This document shows, piece by piece, positions 34,455 to 43,315 of a DNA stretch of 64,000 nt. The DNA is from Lentiprolixibacter aurantiacus (GTDB lineage: Bacteria; Bacteroidota; Bacteroidia; Flavobacteriales; Flavobacteriaceae): the NCBI RefSeq assembly GCF_026241225.1, contig NZ_JAPFQP010000002.1:310001-374000 (forward strand), read 5' to 3'. The notes beneath the pieces are model-generated. The model did no database searches. It worked only from the letters and a program-made list of their open reading frames with translations, and was not told the DNA's origin. A program made the translations under genes and the position numbers. The number at the start of each line of letters is the position of its first letter. Position 1 is the first letter of the stretch.

Positions 34455-34949
34455 ATGAAAATTTTAAGATTAATTCCCGTACTTTTTTGTTTTGTTACGG
34501 TATCCATGAGTGCACAGGATATTTCAGAGCATGCCTTAGGCCTCAGGTTAGGAGATAGTGACGGTTTCGGCGCCGAAATCTCGTATCAAAAATCAATTGC
34601 AAGGTATAACCGACTGGAAGTCAACCTGGGTTGGCGGGACAATCGGAACTACGACGCATTCAAACTCGCCGGAGTCTATCAGTGGATACATGTACTCGAT
34701 GGCAATTTCAACTGGTATTACGGTGTAGGTGGTGGATTGGGAAGTGTTGATTTTGAACCAATTCCAGATGGGGATCCTGATGGCGGACTGTTTATTTTCG
34801 GAGCCGGTAATATAGGTGTTGAATACAACTTTGACATCCCCCTGCTACTTTCGCTCGATTTTCGTCCTGAAATTGGCCTGGTGGGCTATGACGATTTTTC
34901 GGATAATTTTGACTTTGATATTGCACTGGGAATACGTTACCAGTTCTGA
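34455..34949 (+). CDS. Small outer-membrane beta-barrel protein
   Basis: A 164-residue exported protein with signal peptide MKILRLIPVLFCFVTVSMSA ending before QDISE. The mature part alternates hydrophobic and polar residues with glycine and aromatic residues (WYYGVGGGLGSVDF, LFIFGAGNIGVEYNF) and ends RYQF with a terminal phenylalanine, typical of a small 8-strand OmpW/OmpX-like barrel. Specific function unknown. It is monocistronic and followed by a strong terminator. Confidence 0.75.
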   Translation: MKILRLIPVLFCFVTVSMSAQDISEHALGLRLGDSDGFGAEISYQKSIARYNRLEVNLGWRDNRNYDAFKLAGVYQWIHVLDGNFNWYYGVGGGLGSVDFEPIPDGDPDGGLFIFGAGNIGVEYNFDIPLLLSLDFRPEIGLVGYDDFSDNFDFDIALGIRYQF

Positions 34950-34970
34950 TAATCAGCATAAACCCTTAGT

Positions 34971-34999
34971 AGCCCTTAGCATAAGAAATGTTAAGGGCT
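34971..34999 (+). terminator. Rho-independent terminator after the small porin gene
   Basis: AGCCCTTAGCAT (34971-34982) pairs with ATGTTAAGGGCT (34988-34999) through 12 positions including one G-T pair, with a 5-base loop. A T tract follows (35000 onward). It ends the gene at 34949. Confidence 0.9.
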
Positions 35000-35022
35000 T
35001 TTTTTATTATGTGTGATATGAG

Positions 35023-35030
35023 TATTTTTG
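35023..35030 (+). promoter_or_regulatory. Promoter -7 element (TATTTTTG) of the thioredoxin gene
   Basis: TATTTTTG matches TAnnTTTG and lies 19 bases before the ATG at 35050, just after the terminator. No TTG at the -33 distance was seen. Confidence 0.5.
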
Positions 35031-35049
35031 AACTTTCAAACAAACAGAT

Positions 35050-36156
35050 ATGAAGAAAATAGTTGCTGCCTTAATTACTGCAGTTGTGATCATGAGCTGC
35101 TCCCAGAAGCAGGAAGGATTTGAAATTCAGGGAACCCTGAACGGAGAGTTGGAATCTGGTGTACAGGCATTTCTCAGGAAAAGAAGTGAAGAAGGACGGT
35201 TTTTTACCCTGGATACCACCATTGTAGTTGATGGAAAATACAGTTTTAGCGGACAACAGGTAGACCCTGAAATCTACTACATATTCTTCGATGTAACCCG
35301 TGGTAATATTCCTGTTATTATTGAAAACGGGACTATTGAAGTAACTGCACAGAAAGATAGCCTTCAATATTTTAAATTAAAGGGGACCCTGCAAAACGAA
35401 CTTTTCCAGGATTTCCTTGATGGATCCAGGACCATGAGCTACCGGGCAAGGGCCATGAACGCTGACATGCGAAAGGCTTCAGCAGATATGGACACGGTAC
35501 AGATGAATTCCCTGAGGCAGGAATATACCGAACTACAGGAGGAAGCCAAGAATTTTGAATTGAATTACATCAAAGAGAATCCCAATGCTTACATATCTGC
35601 CTTGATTGTAGAAAAAGTACAGCAACAAAAACTATTACCAGAAGGAGAAATCAAAAATCTGTTCGAGACATTGACTCCTGAAGTGCAGAATTCTAATATC
35701 GGAAAAAGGATAAAGGAAAGGATTGAAAAAAGTGAGAACGTCACTATTGGATCAAGGGCCCCTAATTTCTCTGCGCCTACCCCTGCAGGTGAAGAACTTG
35801 CACTCAATGATGTGCTTGGAAAAGTTACCATAGTTGACTTCTGGGCAGCCTGGTGCCGTCCCTGCCGGGCAGAGAATCCTAATGTGGTTAGGATCTATAA
35901 CAAGTATAAGGATCAGGGTTTAAGCATTCTTGGGGTATCCCTAGACCGTAAAGCTGAGGATTGGAAACAGGCCATTGCTGATGACGGCCTGGAGTGGAAC
36001 CATGTATCCAACGTGGAATATTTTGATGAAATTGCCGAGCTTTACAACGTAGATGCCATTCCTGCCACTTTTATTTTGGATGAAACCGGGACTATAGTAG
36101 CCAAAAACCTCAGAGGTCCGGCTCTGGAAGAAAAAATTGTAGAGCTTCTTCAATAG
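35050..36156 (+). CDS. TlpA-type thioredoxin lipoprotein with DUF4369-like domain
   Basis: A 368-residue envelope protein. The N-terminus (MKKIVAALITAVVIMSC) is a lipoprotein signal. Residues about 22-130 form a beta domain of the DUF4369 type (FEIQGTLNGELESGVQAFLR), then a helical linker. The last 140 residues are an AhpC/TSA-thioredoxin domain with active site FWAAWCRPCRAENP (WCxxC) and the cis-proline region DAIPATFILDETG. WCRPC rather than WCGPC is usual for these proteins in Bacteroidota. It should reduce disulfides in periplasmic proteins such as cytochrome c maturation clients. Monocistronic. Confidence 0.9.
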   Translation: MKKIVAALITAVVIMSCSQKQEGFEIQGTLNGELESGVQAFLRKRSEEGRFFTLDTTIVVDGKYSFSGQQVDPEIYYIFFDVTRGNIPVIIENGTIEVTAQKDSLQYFKLKGTLQNELFQDFLDGSRTMSYRARAMNADMRKASADMDTVQMNSLRQEYTELQEEAKNFELNYIKENPNAYISALIVEKVQQQKLLPEGEIKNLFETLTPEVQNSNIGKRIKERIEKSENVTIGSRAPNFSAPTPAGEELALNDVLGKVTIVDFWAAWCRPCRAENPNVVRIYNKYKDQGLSILGVSLDRKAEDWKQAIADDGLEWNHVSNVEYFDEIAELYNVDAIPATFILDETGTIVAKNLRGPALEEKIVELLQ

Positions 36157-36194
36157 GCTAAAGCACAAGTCACGTCAAATCACGGTTTATTTAA

Positions 36195-37841
36195 TCAGAA
36201 CTTGTTTCGAACATCTTCGAAACTGCCACTGATCTGTACATTAGCTCCCCGTATTACCTGACCGAATATATTTGCGCGGGAAGCATCTCCCAGGAATTCA
36301 AGGCTGGCACCATCTTCCAGGATAAGGTCCCCATAAATAGTAAGGCTACCCTCCACCCTTAAGGTAGCATTTTGACCTACCCTAACCTCTTTACGAGCGC
36401 TGTTCTGACCTGTAAACAAATGCCCTCGATATTCAAACAGTCCACCTTCATTGATACTAACATTGTTTAGTACTGTCCAAGTTCCGCAGAGCAGCAGACT
36501 GCCACTGACGTTTATATTGTTAAACCTTTTAGCTCCTTTGTATTCTAATTGCTGTCCTTCAGGAACAAACAATTTAGAACTTCCGGAATACATAGGAAGG
36601 TCGGAACATCGGCTCTCCAGGCTTTCAGAGGGTCTGTTTAGTTTGATAATCTGCAAACCTTCCCTCCCGGAAGCGGCAATGATATAATCGCCCTTGGATT
36701 GTACATAATTAATGGAGCCTTCCAGTTGTACTACTCCATAAGGCCTTAGCGCTCCATCCTTTTCTTCGTTCAGACAAAGACCGGCACCCCCATTGGCCAT
36801 AAGAACAACATTTTCATTGGAAACCACAGCATTGGTTACGCGTTCATCAGCTGTGATTCCATCCGGGTTTATGGCAATCGGCAGGTACTCTATTAAATTA
36901 CCTGTAGATTCACTATACACCCCTGCTCCTTTACCTGCTTCTGCTACAATAATCCGGTCGCCCTGGAAATCAATGGTCTTTTTTGAAGCCAGCCCAAGGT
37001 CAGTGCTAATAGGGATCTCTTTTATCAACTGAAATGATGCATCGAGAATTTTTAGTCCGGAACCGGCGTCCAGCAGTGCTACTCTGTCTTCACTAAGCGC
37101 AATTGAACGCAGGTCGAAATATGGAAACTCGTTGACTATGCTTAAGTCTGATTTATTGTAAATGGTCAGCGAACCTTCCTTTCCACTGGTTACCAGGAGC
37201 TTATCTCCACTAATCCGCAGGTCATTGGCATTGAATCCTTGTTGAAACCCATAGGTTATCCCTGCGCTGACATCAATCTTTCCATTGGGTGCTGGTATTT
37301 TAGCCACAAAGGAATTGGAAGTTGCAGTTACAGATACTTCGGCATCCAAACCTCCGGCAGCATAGACGTAACCATTTTCCGAAATGAGTGCATTAATATC
37401 TGCATTTGGAAACAATAGCCTGGAAACCAGCCTGGGTTTGGCAGGGTCTTTAATATTTATGATATCAACGGCACCAAAATATTCTTCCCCTACTGTATTG
37501 TACGAAACAAGGGCATAATCATTCTCAACAAACACATGGGAGGAGGTTAAAGGACCTCGCGAAGGATCATCAGGGGGCCTCACCTGCGCTACCAGATTCA
37601 AGGGGTAATCACCTGCCTGTTCCTCACGGCCGGCCGAAGCAGCTTTGGAGCCAAGCCCTGAGTCCTCATAGATATCAAGCACCCCGGATGAAGCAAATGA
37701 AATACTGCTGCTAAGCGCATCTTCGCTATTTTCTACCCAAAGGTCTTGCTGTAAATCGTCATTGAAGATGGTGGTTTCATCGCTACACGAAGTAGCCAGT
37801 AGCATTGCGAACAGCAACACTGTTAACCCTTTGCGGTACAT
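36195..37841 (-). CDS. Lipoprotein with propeller-like repeats and a beta-helix tail
   Basis: A 548-residue predicted lipoprotein (MYRKGLTVLLFAMLLATSCS). Residues about 80-400 contain repeated LVIVD-like units (AVDIINIKDPAKPRLVSRLLF, LLDAGSGLKILDASFQLIKE, DYIIAASGREGLQIIKL) of the type that builds beta propellers. Residues about 420-540 are short strands with G and N turns (NINVSGSLLLCGTWTVLNNVSI, RVGQNATLRVEGSLTIYGDL), like a polymer-forming or bactofilin-like beta helix. No enzyme motif is seen. It probably binds or scaffolds on the cell surface. It is separated from its neighbours by 38 and 108 bases. Confidence 0.72.
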   Translation of the reverse strand: MYRKGLTVLLFAMLLATSCSDETTIFNDDLQQDLWVENSEDALSSSISFASSGVLDIYEDSGLGSKAASAGREEQAGDYPLNLVAQVRPPDDPSRGPLTSSHVFVENDYALVSYNTVGEEYFGAVDIINIKDPAKPRLVSRLLFPNADINALISENGYVYAAGGLDAEVSVTATSNSFVAKIPAPNGKIDVSAGITYGFQQGFNANDLRISGDKLLVTSGKEGSLTIYNKSDLSIVNEFPYFDLRSIALSEDRVALLDAGSGLKILDASFQLIKEIPISTDLGLASKKTIDFQGDRIIVAEAGKGAGVYSESTGNLIEYLPIAINPDGITADERVTNAVVSNENVVLMANGGAGLCLNEEKDGALRPYGVVQLEGSINYVQSKGDYIIAASGREGLQIIKLNRPSESLESRCSDLPMYSGSSKLFVPEGQQLEYKGAKRFNNINVSGSLLLCGTWTVLNNVSINEGGLFEYRGHLFTGQNSARKEVRVGQNATLRVEGSLTIYGDLILEDGASLEFLGDASRANIFGQVIRGANVQISGSFEDVRNKF

Positions 37842-37949
37842 AGGTAGGTAGTTAAACGTTAAATTGGATTATTATAACGATAAAAACCGCTAAATCTTAT
37901 ACTTAAAGAGATACCTTTTCCAATAACCCAGAAGTGTAGAATAGCAACT

Positions 37950-38597
37950 CTAGAGTTTTCCCAGTTTTTCCATCACAAAGAGAATAACAATTGGGATAGC
38001 CAGCAGAATAACCATGAGGGTTTCTGTAACGAAAAGATCCGGTTTAAACAGCAAGCTTACGATATAGCCTCCAACTGCCCCTCCAAAGTGTGCTGTATGC
38101 CCAATATTTCCCAATCTCTTTTTCATTCCGTAAATGGAATAAAGCATGTAGGCAATTCCCAGGATATAAGCAGGTATGGGAATAGGGATAAACATAATGC
38201 CTAATTGCATATTTGGCTGTAGTAATATGGCCGAATAAAGGATTCCCGTCACAGCCCCACTTGCCCCAACAGCACTGTAAAAGGGTTCCTGTCGGTGAAA
38301 AAACAGTGCAAGCAAGCTTCCCGAAACCAGGCTAACCAAATAGATTATCAAAAATTTAACGGGCGCAAACCAGCTGATCACCACCGGGGCGAAAAAATAG
38401 AGGGTGAACATGTTCAGAAAAAGGTGCGGGAAATCCACGTGGAGGAATCCGGAGGTAAACATGCGGTCCTTCTGACCGGCCTGTATGGCACCAATGCCGA
38501 ATTTGTATCGTTCAAAAAAATGGATATCATTAAAGCCGCGCAATGAAACGACGACATTTGCCGCAATAATTGCCAGGGTAGCCCAATGTATATTCAT
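37950..38597 (-). CDS. Rhomboid-family intramembrane serine protease
   Basis: A 215-residue protein with six predicted membrane segments, a minimal rhomboid. The catalytic serine is in GASGAVTG (Ser113) and the histidine in HTAHFGGAVGG (His170). SGFLHVDFPHLFLNMFTLYFF is the HxxxxHLxxN block before them. It cleaves membrane proteins within the bilayer; the natural substrates are unknown. A TTG 27 bases upstream could extend it, but the ATG at 38597 begins right before the first span. It shares a palindromic promoter region with the divergent acyltransferase gene. Confidence 0.92.
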   Translation of the reverse strand: MNIHWATLAIIAANVVVSLRGFNDIHFFERYKFGIGAIQAGQKDRMFTSGFLHVDFPHLFLNMFTLYFFAPVVISWFAPVKFLIIYLVSLVSGSLLALFFHRQEPFYSAVGASGAVTGILYSAILLQPNMQLGIMFIPIPIPAYILGIAYMLYSIYGMKKRLGNIGHTAHFGGAVGGYIVSLLFKPDLFVTETLMVILLAIPIVILFVMEKLGKL

Positions 38598-38621
38598 GCG
38601 GAATCTGCTTATTATACCTGC

Positions 38622-38639
38622 CAAATATAGCTATATTTG
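38622..38639. promoter_or_regulatory. Perfect palindrome carrying two divergent -7 elements
   Basis: CAAATATAGCTATATTTG is an 18-bp perfect palindrome. The plus strand reads TATATTTG at 38632-38639, 17 bases before the acyltransferase ATG. The minus strand reads the same at 38622-38629, 24 bases before the rhomboid ATG. Each is a perfect TAnnTTTG element, so two polymerases would compete for overlapping sites. No clear -33 element was found on either side. Confidence 0.55.
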
Positions 38640-38656
38640 CGCTTAGTATTTTCACC

Positions 38657-39553
38657 ATGCAGCTGCTTGTTTACGTACTGACCTACCCGATTCTAAGGCT
38701 GGTTTCCTTCCTTCCGTTTCCACTGCTTTATTTGGTGTCGGACTTTGTCTTTTTCCTGGTATACCGGGTTTTTGGCTACCGAAAAAAAGTTGTCAGGGAC
38801 AATCTGGAACTTGTCTTCCCTGAAAAATCAACAGAAGAGCTCAGGACTATCGAAAGGATCTTTTACGGACATATGTGCGATATGTTTCTGGAAATGGTCA
38901 AAACAATGAGTATATCTGTTCCTGAAATCCAAAAACGCTATTCCTTCACCAATATTGACGAACTACTACAATTCGAAAAGAATAATCAGTCTGTGATGCT
39001 GATGCTTCCCCACTACGCAAGCTGGGAATGGGTGTTTTCATTAAATATGGAGATCACAGCCAGGGCTTTCGGGATATATCAGCCAATAAATAACAAGTAT
39101 TTCGACAGGCTTGTCCGCTCCATACGGGCTAAGTGGGGTACCACACTGATCACCACCAAGGAAATCTGGGATGTTGCCGATAAAAACAACAAGGAGGGAA
39201 AGCTAGCTATTTACGGGATAATCAGCGATCAATCGCCCATGATCAAAAAAGCTCATTATTGGGCGCCATTTATGGGCATTACGGTCCCCATGCATACCGG
39301 GGCGGAATATCTGTGCAAAAAGTTTGATCTGCCCGTCGTTTATCTTAAAGTTGAAAAAGTGAAAAGGGGTTATTACCAGGGAACCTTTACAGTCCTGGCT
39401 ACCAAGCCAAATGACCATCCGGATTACGAACTTACAGATGCGTATTTCAGGGAAGTAGAGCGATCCATTTATGAATCTCCGGAATATTACTTCTGGACGC
39501 ATAAACGTTGGAAACACCGTAACAATGTTCCCCGGAAATTCCGGGAATCCTGA
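38657..39553 (+). CDS. Lipid A-type acyltransferase (LpxL/HtrB family)
   Basis: A 298-residue inner-membrane-associated enzyme. One N-terminal hydrophobic segment (LRLVSFLPFPLLYLVSDFVFFLVY) is followed by KKVVRDNLELVFPEKS, the family NLxxxFP block. The catalytic motif is PHYASWEW, an HX4E arrangement as in LpxL. ISDQSPMIKKAHYW and GAEYLCKKFDLPVVYLKVEK are conserved further on. It should transfer an acyl chain to lipid A or a related glycolipid at the cytoplasmic face. The C-terminus YFWTHKRWKHR is typical. Monocistronic, with the palindromic promoter upstream. Confidence 0.9.
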   Translation: MQLLVYVLTYPILRLVSFLPFPLLYLVSDFVFFLVYRVFGYRKKVVRDNLELVFPEKSTEELRTIERIFYGHMCDMFLEMVKTMSISVPEIQKRYSFTNIDELLQFEKNNQSVMLMLPHYASWEWVFSLNMEITARAFGIYQPINNKYFDRLVRSIRAKWGTTLITTKEIWDVADKNNKEGKLAIYGIISDQSPMIKKAHYWAPFMGITVPMHTGAEYLCKKFDLPVVYLKVEKVKRGYYQGTFTVLATKPNDHPDYELTDAYFREVERSIYESPEYYFWTHKRWKHRNNVPRKFRES

Positions 39554-39565
39554 ATTTTAAGGGCA

Positions 39566-40948
39566 TTATACTATAGCCGCTATCTCGTCTATGATTTTTT
39601 GTGCCAGTTGGTCCGCAGCCTCCTGTGAACCTGCCTCCGTATAAATCCGTATAATGGGTTCCGTGTTTGATTTGCGCAAATGAACCCAGCTGTCCTCAAA
39701 ATCGATTTTGACCCCATCAATGGTTGATGGGTTGTAATCCGCATACTTGGCAGCCATAGCTTCCAATAGCGCATCCACATTGAGTTCCGGGGTGAGCTGC
39801 ATCTTTTTCTTGCTCATAAAGTAAGCCGGATAGGAATCCCGCAATTGCTTAACGCTGCCTCCGTTTTCAGAGAGCAGCATCAGGAACAGAGCTGTACCTA
39901 CGAGAGCGTCTCTTCCATAATGACTCTCAGGGTAAATAATCCCACCGTTGCCTTCTCCTCCAATAATAGCCCGGGTTGCCTTCATTTTGGAAACCACATT
40001 TACCTCACCTACAGCAGCAGCCTCATAAGTGCCACCATGCTTGTTGGTTATATCCCGCAAGGCCCGGGTAGAAGACAAGTTGGAAACCGTATTTCCAGGG
40101 GTTTTGGAAAGTACATAGTCTGCACAGGCCACCAGAGTATATTCTTCACCAAACATAGACCCATCATTGCTGATAAAAGCCAGACGGTCTACGTCAGGGT
40201 CTACTACAATACCAAAATCTGCACCGGATTCCGGGACTAATCTGCTGATCTCTTCAAGATGCTCCTTCAGCGGTTCAGGATTGTGAGGGAAATGTCCCGT
40301 AGGATCACAATACAGTTTAACCACTTCCACACCAAGGGCCTCCAGCAACTTAGGTATGGCCAGTCCGCCTGTGGAATTCACCGCATCTAACACCACCTTG
40401 AACTTTCCTGCACGGATCTTCTCTGCATCTACCAGCCGCAGATTGAGTACTTCCTGTACATGAATATCCAGGTAGTTATCATTCTTTGTAATGGTTCCGA
40501 GCTCATCTACCTCAGAAAATGTAAAATCTTCTTTTTCCGCCAGCTCGAGGATAATAGCTCCTTCCTCCGCATTAAGGAATTCCCCATCTGCGTTAAGCAG
40601 TTTAAGAGCATTCCATTGCTTGGGGTTATGGCTTGCCGTGAGGATAATACCCCCATCGGCCTGCTCTTTAGGAACGGCGATCTCAACAGTTGGGGTTGTG
40701 GAAAGGCCCAGGTCCAGGACATCAATTCCTAGACCGCTAAGCGTGGACATAACCAGGTTTTGAACCATTTCGCCTGATATGCGGGCATCCCGGCCTATTA
40801 CCACGGTTAATTTTGTTTTTTGGGTTTGTGATTTGAGCCAACTACCGTAGGCCGCTGCAAATTTAACTACATCAAGTGGGGTTAGGTTATCTCCGGTTTT
40901 ACCTCCTATGGTCCCCCGTATTCCGGAAATGGATTTAATTAGTGTCAT
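39566..40948 (-). CDS. glmM: Phosphoglucosamine mutase
   Basis: A 460-residue alpha-D-phosphohexomutase. TASHNP (104-109) holds the phosphoserine Ser106; the metal loop is DPDVDRLAF; the sugar loop is GEGNGG; the phosphate loop is RKSNTEPIIRIYTEA. The opening SISGIRGTIGG and the Bacteroidota-type layout fit GlmM, which converts glucosamine-6-phosphate to glucosamine-1-phosphate for peptidoglycan and lipid A. A phosphomannomutase role cannot be fully excluded from sequence alone. It has a TATATTTG -7 element at 40972-40979. Confidence 0.88.
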   Translation of the reverse strand: MTLIKSISGIRGTIGGKTGDNLTPLDVVKFAAAYGSWLKSQTQKTKLTVVIGRDARISGEMVQNLVMSTLSGLGIDVLDLGLSTTPTVEIAVPKEQADGGIILTASHNPKQWNALKLLNADGEFLNAEEGAIILELAEKEDFTFSEVDELGTITKNDNYLDIHVQEVLNLRLVDAEKIRAGKFKVVLDAVNSTGGLAIPKLLEALGVEVVKLYCDPTGHFPHNPEPLKEHLEEISRLVPESGADFGIVVDPDVDRLAFISNDGSMFGEEYTLVACADYVLSKTPGNTVSNLSSTRALRDITNKHGGTYEAAAVGEVNVVSKMKATRAIIGGEGNGGIIYPESHYGRDALVGTALFLMLLSENGGSVKQLRDSYPAYFMSKKKMQLTPELNVDALLEAMAAKYADYNPSTIDGVKIDFEDSWVHLRKSNTEPIIRIYTEAGSQEAADQLAQKIIDEIAAIV

Positions 40949-40971
40949 TTTACTCTTGAACTATTTTAGTG

Positions 40972-40979
40972 CAAATATA
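40972..40979 (-). promoter_or_regulatory. Promoter -7 element (TATATTTG) of glmM
   Basis: CAAATATA on the plus strand is TATATTTG on the minus strand, a perfect TAnnTTTG match 23 bases before the glmM ATG. No -33 TTG at suitable distance. Confidence 0.5.
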
Positions 40980-41047
40980 ATGGACTTGCCCTTTTCCCTG
41001 CCGTGGCAATTTGTATTTTAGTTGCTCACAATGACCATAAGGCATAT

Positions 41048-41641
41048 ATGAATTTTTTAGCACATATTTATCTTTCCTTTGGTGATGATGAAGTGTCTAT
41101 TGGCAATTTTATTGCAGACAGTATCCGAAGCCAGCAATTTACCCACCTGCCGGATCGAATCCAGAAAGGGATACAGTTACATAGGGCTATTGATACCTAC
41201 ACAGATTCCCATAAGCTCCATAAACAAAGCAGTAAAAGGCTATACCCTACCTACAGTCATTACAGCAGGGTGATTATCGACATCTTTTACGATCATTTTC
41301 TGGCCAAGAACTGGCTTCAATATTCCGATACCCCGCTGGAGGTTTACGTTGATGATTTTTACAGTCTTCTGGAAAGGAATTATCGGCTATTGCCCAGGGG
41401 TGTTCAGCGTATGATGCCGTATATGATCACTGACAACTGGTTACTGAACTACAGTAATATTGAAGGGATCTCAAAAGTCCTGGATGGGATGAACCGAAGG
41501 ACCCAGAATAAAAGCAAAATGAATCTGGCGATTTTTGAGCTCGAAAGTTATTATTTGGATTTCGAGGATGATTTCACCCTCTTTTTTGATGATTTAATAT
41601 TCTTTTCCAAAAAGAAATACGCCATGTTATGCGAAGATTGA
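41048..41641 (+). CDS. ACP phosphodiesterase (AcpH family, DUF479)
   Basis: A 197-residue protein, close to the usual AcpH length of about 195. The opening MNFLAHIYLSF, IGNFIADSI, GIQLHRAIDTYTDSH and HYSRVIIDIFYDHFLAKNW carry the conserved histidines and aspartates of an HD-like phosphodiesterase. AcpH removes the 4'-phosphopantetheine group from holo-ACP. The frame is open 45 bases further upstream, but the ATG at 41048 matches the family start. Its 3' end overlaps the gamma-glutamyltransferase gene by 13 bases. Confidence 0.87.
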   Translation: MNFLAHIYLSFGDDEVSIGNFIADSIRSQQFTHLPDRIQKGIQLHRAIDTYTDSHKLHKQSSKRLYPTYSHYSRVIIDIFYDHFLAKNWLQYSDTPLEVYVDDFYSLLERNYRLLPRGVQRMMPYMITDNWLLNYSNIEGISKVLDGMNRRTQNKSKMNLAIFELESYYLDFEDDFTLFFDDLIFFSKKKYAMLCED

Positions 41642-43311
41642 TTCTCATATTTGCGGCTTTGCCTCTATTCCATTGCAGACAAGCTCCTGCACCTCCCACA
41701 GGTCTGGTAACAGATAATGCCATGGTGGTCTCGGCTCGAAAGGAAGCCTCGGAAATTGGTGTTGCCATAATGCAAAACGGAGGAAATGCCTTTGACGCTA
41801 TGGTAGGTACGGAGCTGGCCCTTGCCGTGGCTTATCCGTTCGCCGGTAATCTTGGAGGGGGTGGCTTTATGGTATACCGGATGAACAATGGCGATGTGGG
41901 CGCCCTTGATTACAGGGAAAAGGCACCGCTGGCAGCACATAAGGATATGTACCTCGATTCATTGGGAAACGTCATTCCCGGTATGAGCACAATAGGAGCT
42001 ACAAGTGTGGGGGTTCCGGGGACTATCGCAGGTATTTTTGAAGTCCATGAAAAGTTCGGTGCCCTACCCATAGAAGACATCATCGCGCGGGTTATTGAAC
42101 TGGTTGACCAGGGTGTGGAAGTTACAGAAAAACAATCTCGCAGGCTGGATGCCTACTGGGACCAGATCGTAGAGGTAAATGGAGACCAGACACTCTTTTA
42201 CAACAAATGCATGCCGGGAGATACCCTGAGATATCCTGCACTGGCCAATACCCTTCAGCGTATTGCTAAAAACGGTCGGGATGAATTTTACAAAGGTGAA
42301 ACAGCAAAAATTCTGTCACGGTTCATTCAGGAAAAAGGCGGCTTTGTGACCGAAGAAGACCTGGCCAGGTATGAGGCGAAGTGGCGGCAACCGATTATTT
42401 TCCGATACAAGGACCTTAAGATCATCTCTATGAGTCCGCCAAGTAGCGGTGGTGTTACCATCAACCAGATCTTTAAAATGATCGAACCTTATGATATAGG
42501 ACAATACCATCATAATTCGGCTGAAGCTGTGCAATTGTTTACCGAGGCTGCCAGAAGGGCCTATGCAGACCGTAATTATTACCTGGGTGACCCTGATTTT
42601 GTTGACATACCGTTGGATGTGCTTTTAAGCAGAGAGTATGTGAAAGGACGGATGGAATCCTTTTCATTTAATGAAGCCACCACTTCATCGGATATTGAGC
42701 GGGGCACGGTAGAAATTTTGGAAAGTTCCGAAACCACACATTACTCCATAGTCGATGCGGAGGGGAATGCCGTTTCCGTAACCACTACTCTGAACGGGGC
42801 TTATGGGTCCAAACTCTATTGTGATGAACTTGGATTTTTTCTTAACAACGAAATGGACGATTTCAGTGCGAAGACCGGCGTTCCCAATATGTTTGGCTTA
42901 ACTGGGGCAGAAGCTAACAGTATAGCTGCAGAAAAACGTATGCTCAGCAGTATGACACCTACTATAGTTGAAAAGGACGACAGGCTCTGGCTGGTTGTGG
43001 GCACTCCCGGCGGTTCAACTATTATTACAGCAGTAGCGCAAACAATTTTAAACGTTTATGAGTTTGACATGAGTATGCAGGAGGCGGTCAATGCTGCAAG
43101 ATTTCATCACCAATGGCTTCCGGATAATATCCGGTTTGAACCAGAAGGCTTTTCGGAAGAGCTTAAACAGCAATTAAAGAGCAAAGGATATCGGATAAAT
43201 GAAGGACGCAATGGGTTTATTGGAATGGTAGACGCCATACGCGTGCTTGAAGATGGTCGATTGGAAGGGGGCGCCGACAAGCGCGGGGATGATACAGCCG
43301 TTGGATTTTAG
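41629..43311 (+). CDS. ggt: Gamma-glutamyltransferase lipoprotein
   Basis: A 560-residue precursor of the N-terminal nucleophile enzyme. The signal ends ALPLFHC, a lipobox, so it is probably attached to the envelope. AYPFAGNLGGGGFMVYR is the family's early block. ETTHYSIVDAEGN places the nucleophile at Thr369, the first threonine of TTHYS, where autocleavage gives large and small chains. Later MLSSMTPTIV and VVGTPGGSTIITAVAQTILN bind the gamma-glutamyl group. It hydrolyses glutathione and other gamma-glutamyl compounds. It starts 13 bases inside the AcpH gene. Confidence 0.94.
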   Translation: MRRLILIFAALPLFHCRQAPAPPTGLVTDNAMVVSARKEASEIGVAIMQNGGNAFDAMVGTELALAVAYPFAGNLGGGGFMVYRMNNGDVGALDYREKAPLAAHKDMYLDSLGNVIPGMSTIGATSVGVPGTIAGIFEVHEKFGALPIEDIIARVIELVDQGVEVTEKQSRRLDAYWDQIVEVNGDQTLFYNKCMPGDTLRYPALANTLQRIAKNGRDEFYKGETAKILSRFIQEKGGFVTEEDLARYEAKWRQPIIFRYKDLKIISMSPPSSGGVTINQIFKMIEPYDIGQYHHNSAEAVQLFTEAARRAYADRNYYLGDPDFVDIPLDVLLSREYVKGRMESFSFNEATTSSDIERGTVEILESSETTHYSIVDAEGNAVSVTTTLNGAYGSKLYCDELGFFLNNEMDDFSAKTGVPNMFGLTGAEANSIAAEKRMLSSMTPTIVEKDDRLWLVVGTPGGSTIITAVAQTILNVYEFDMSMQEAVNAARFHHQWLPDNIRFEPEGFSEELKQQLKSKGYRINEGRNGFIGMVDAIRVLEDGRLEGGADKRGDDTAVGF

Positions 43312-43315
43312 ACGT

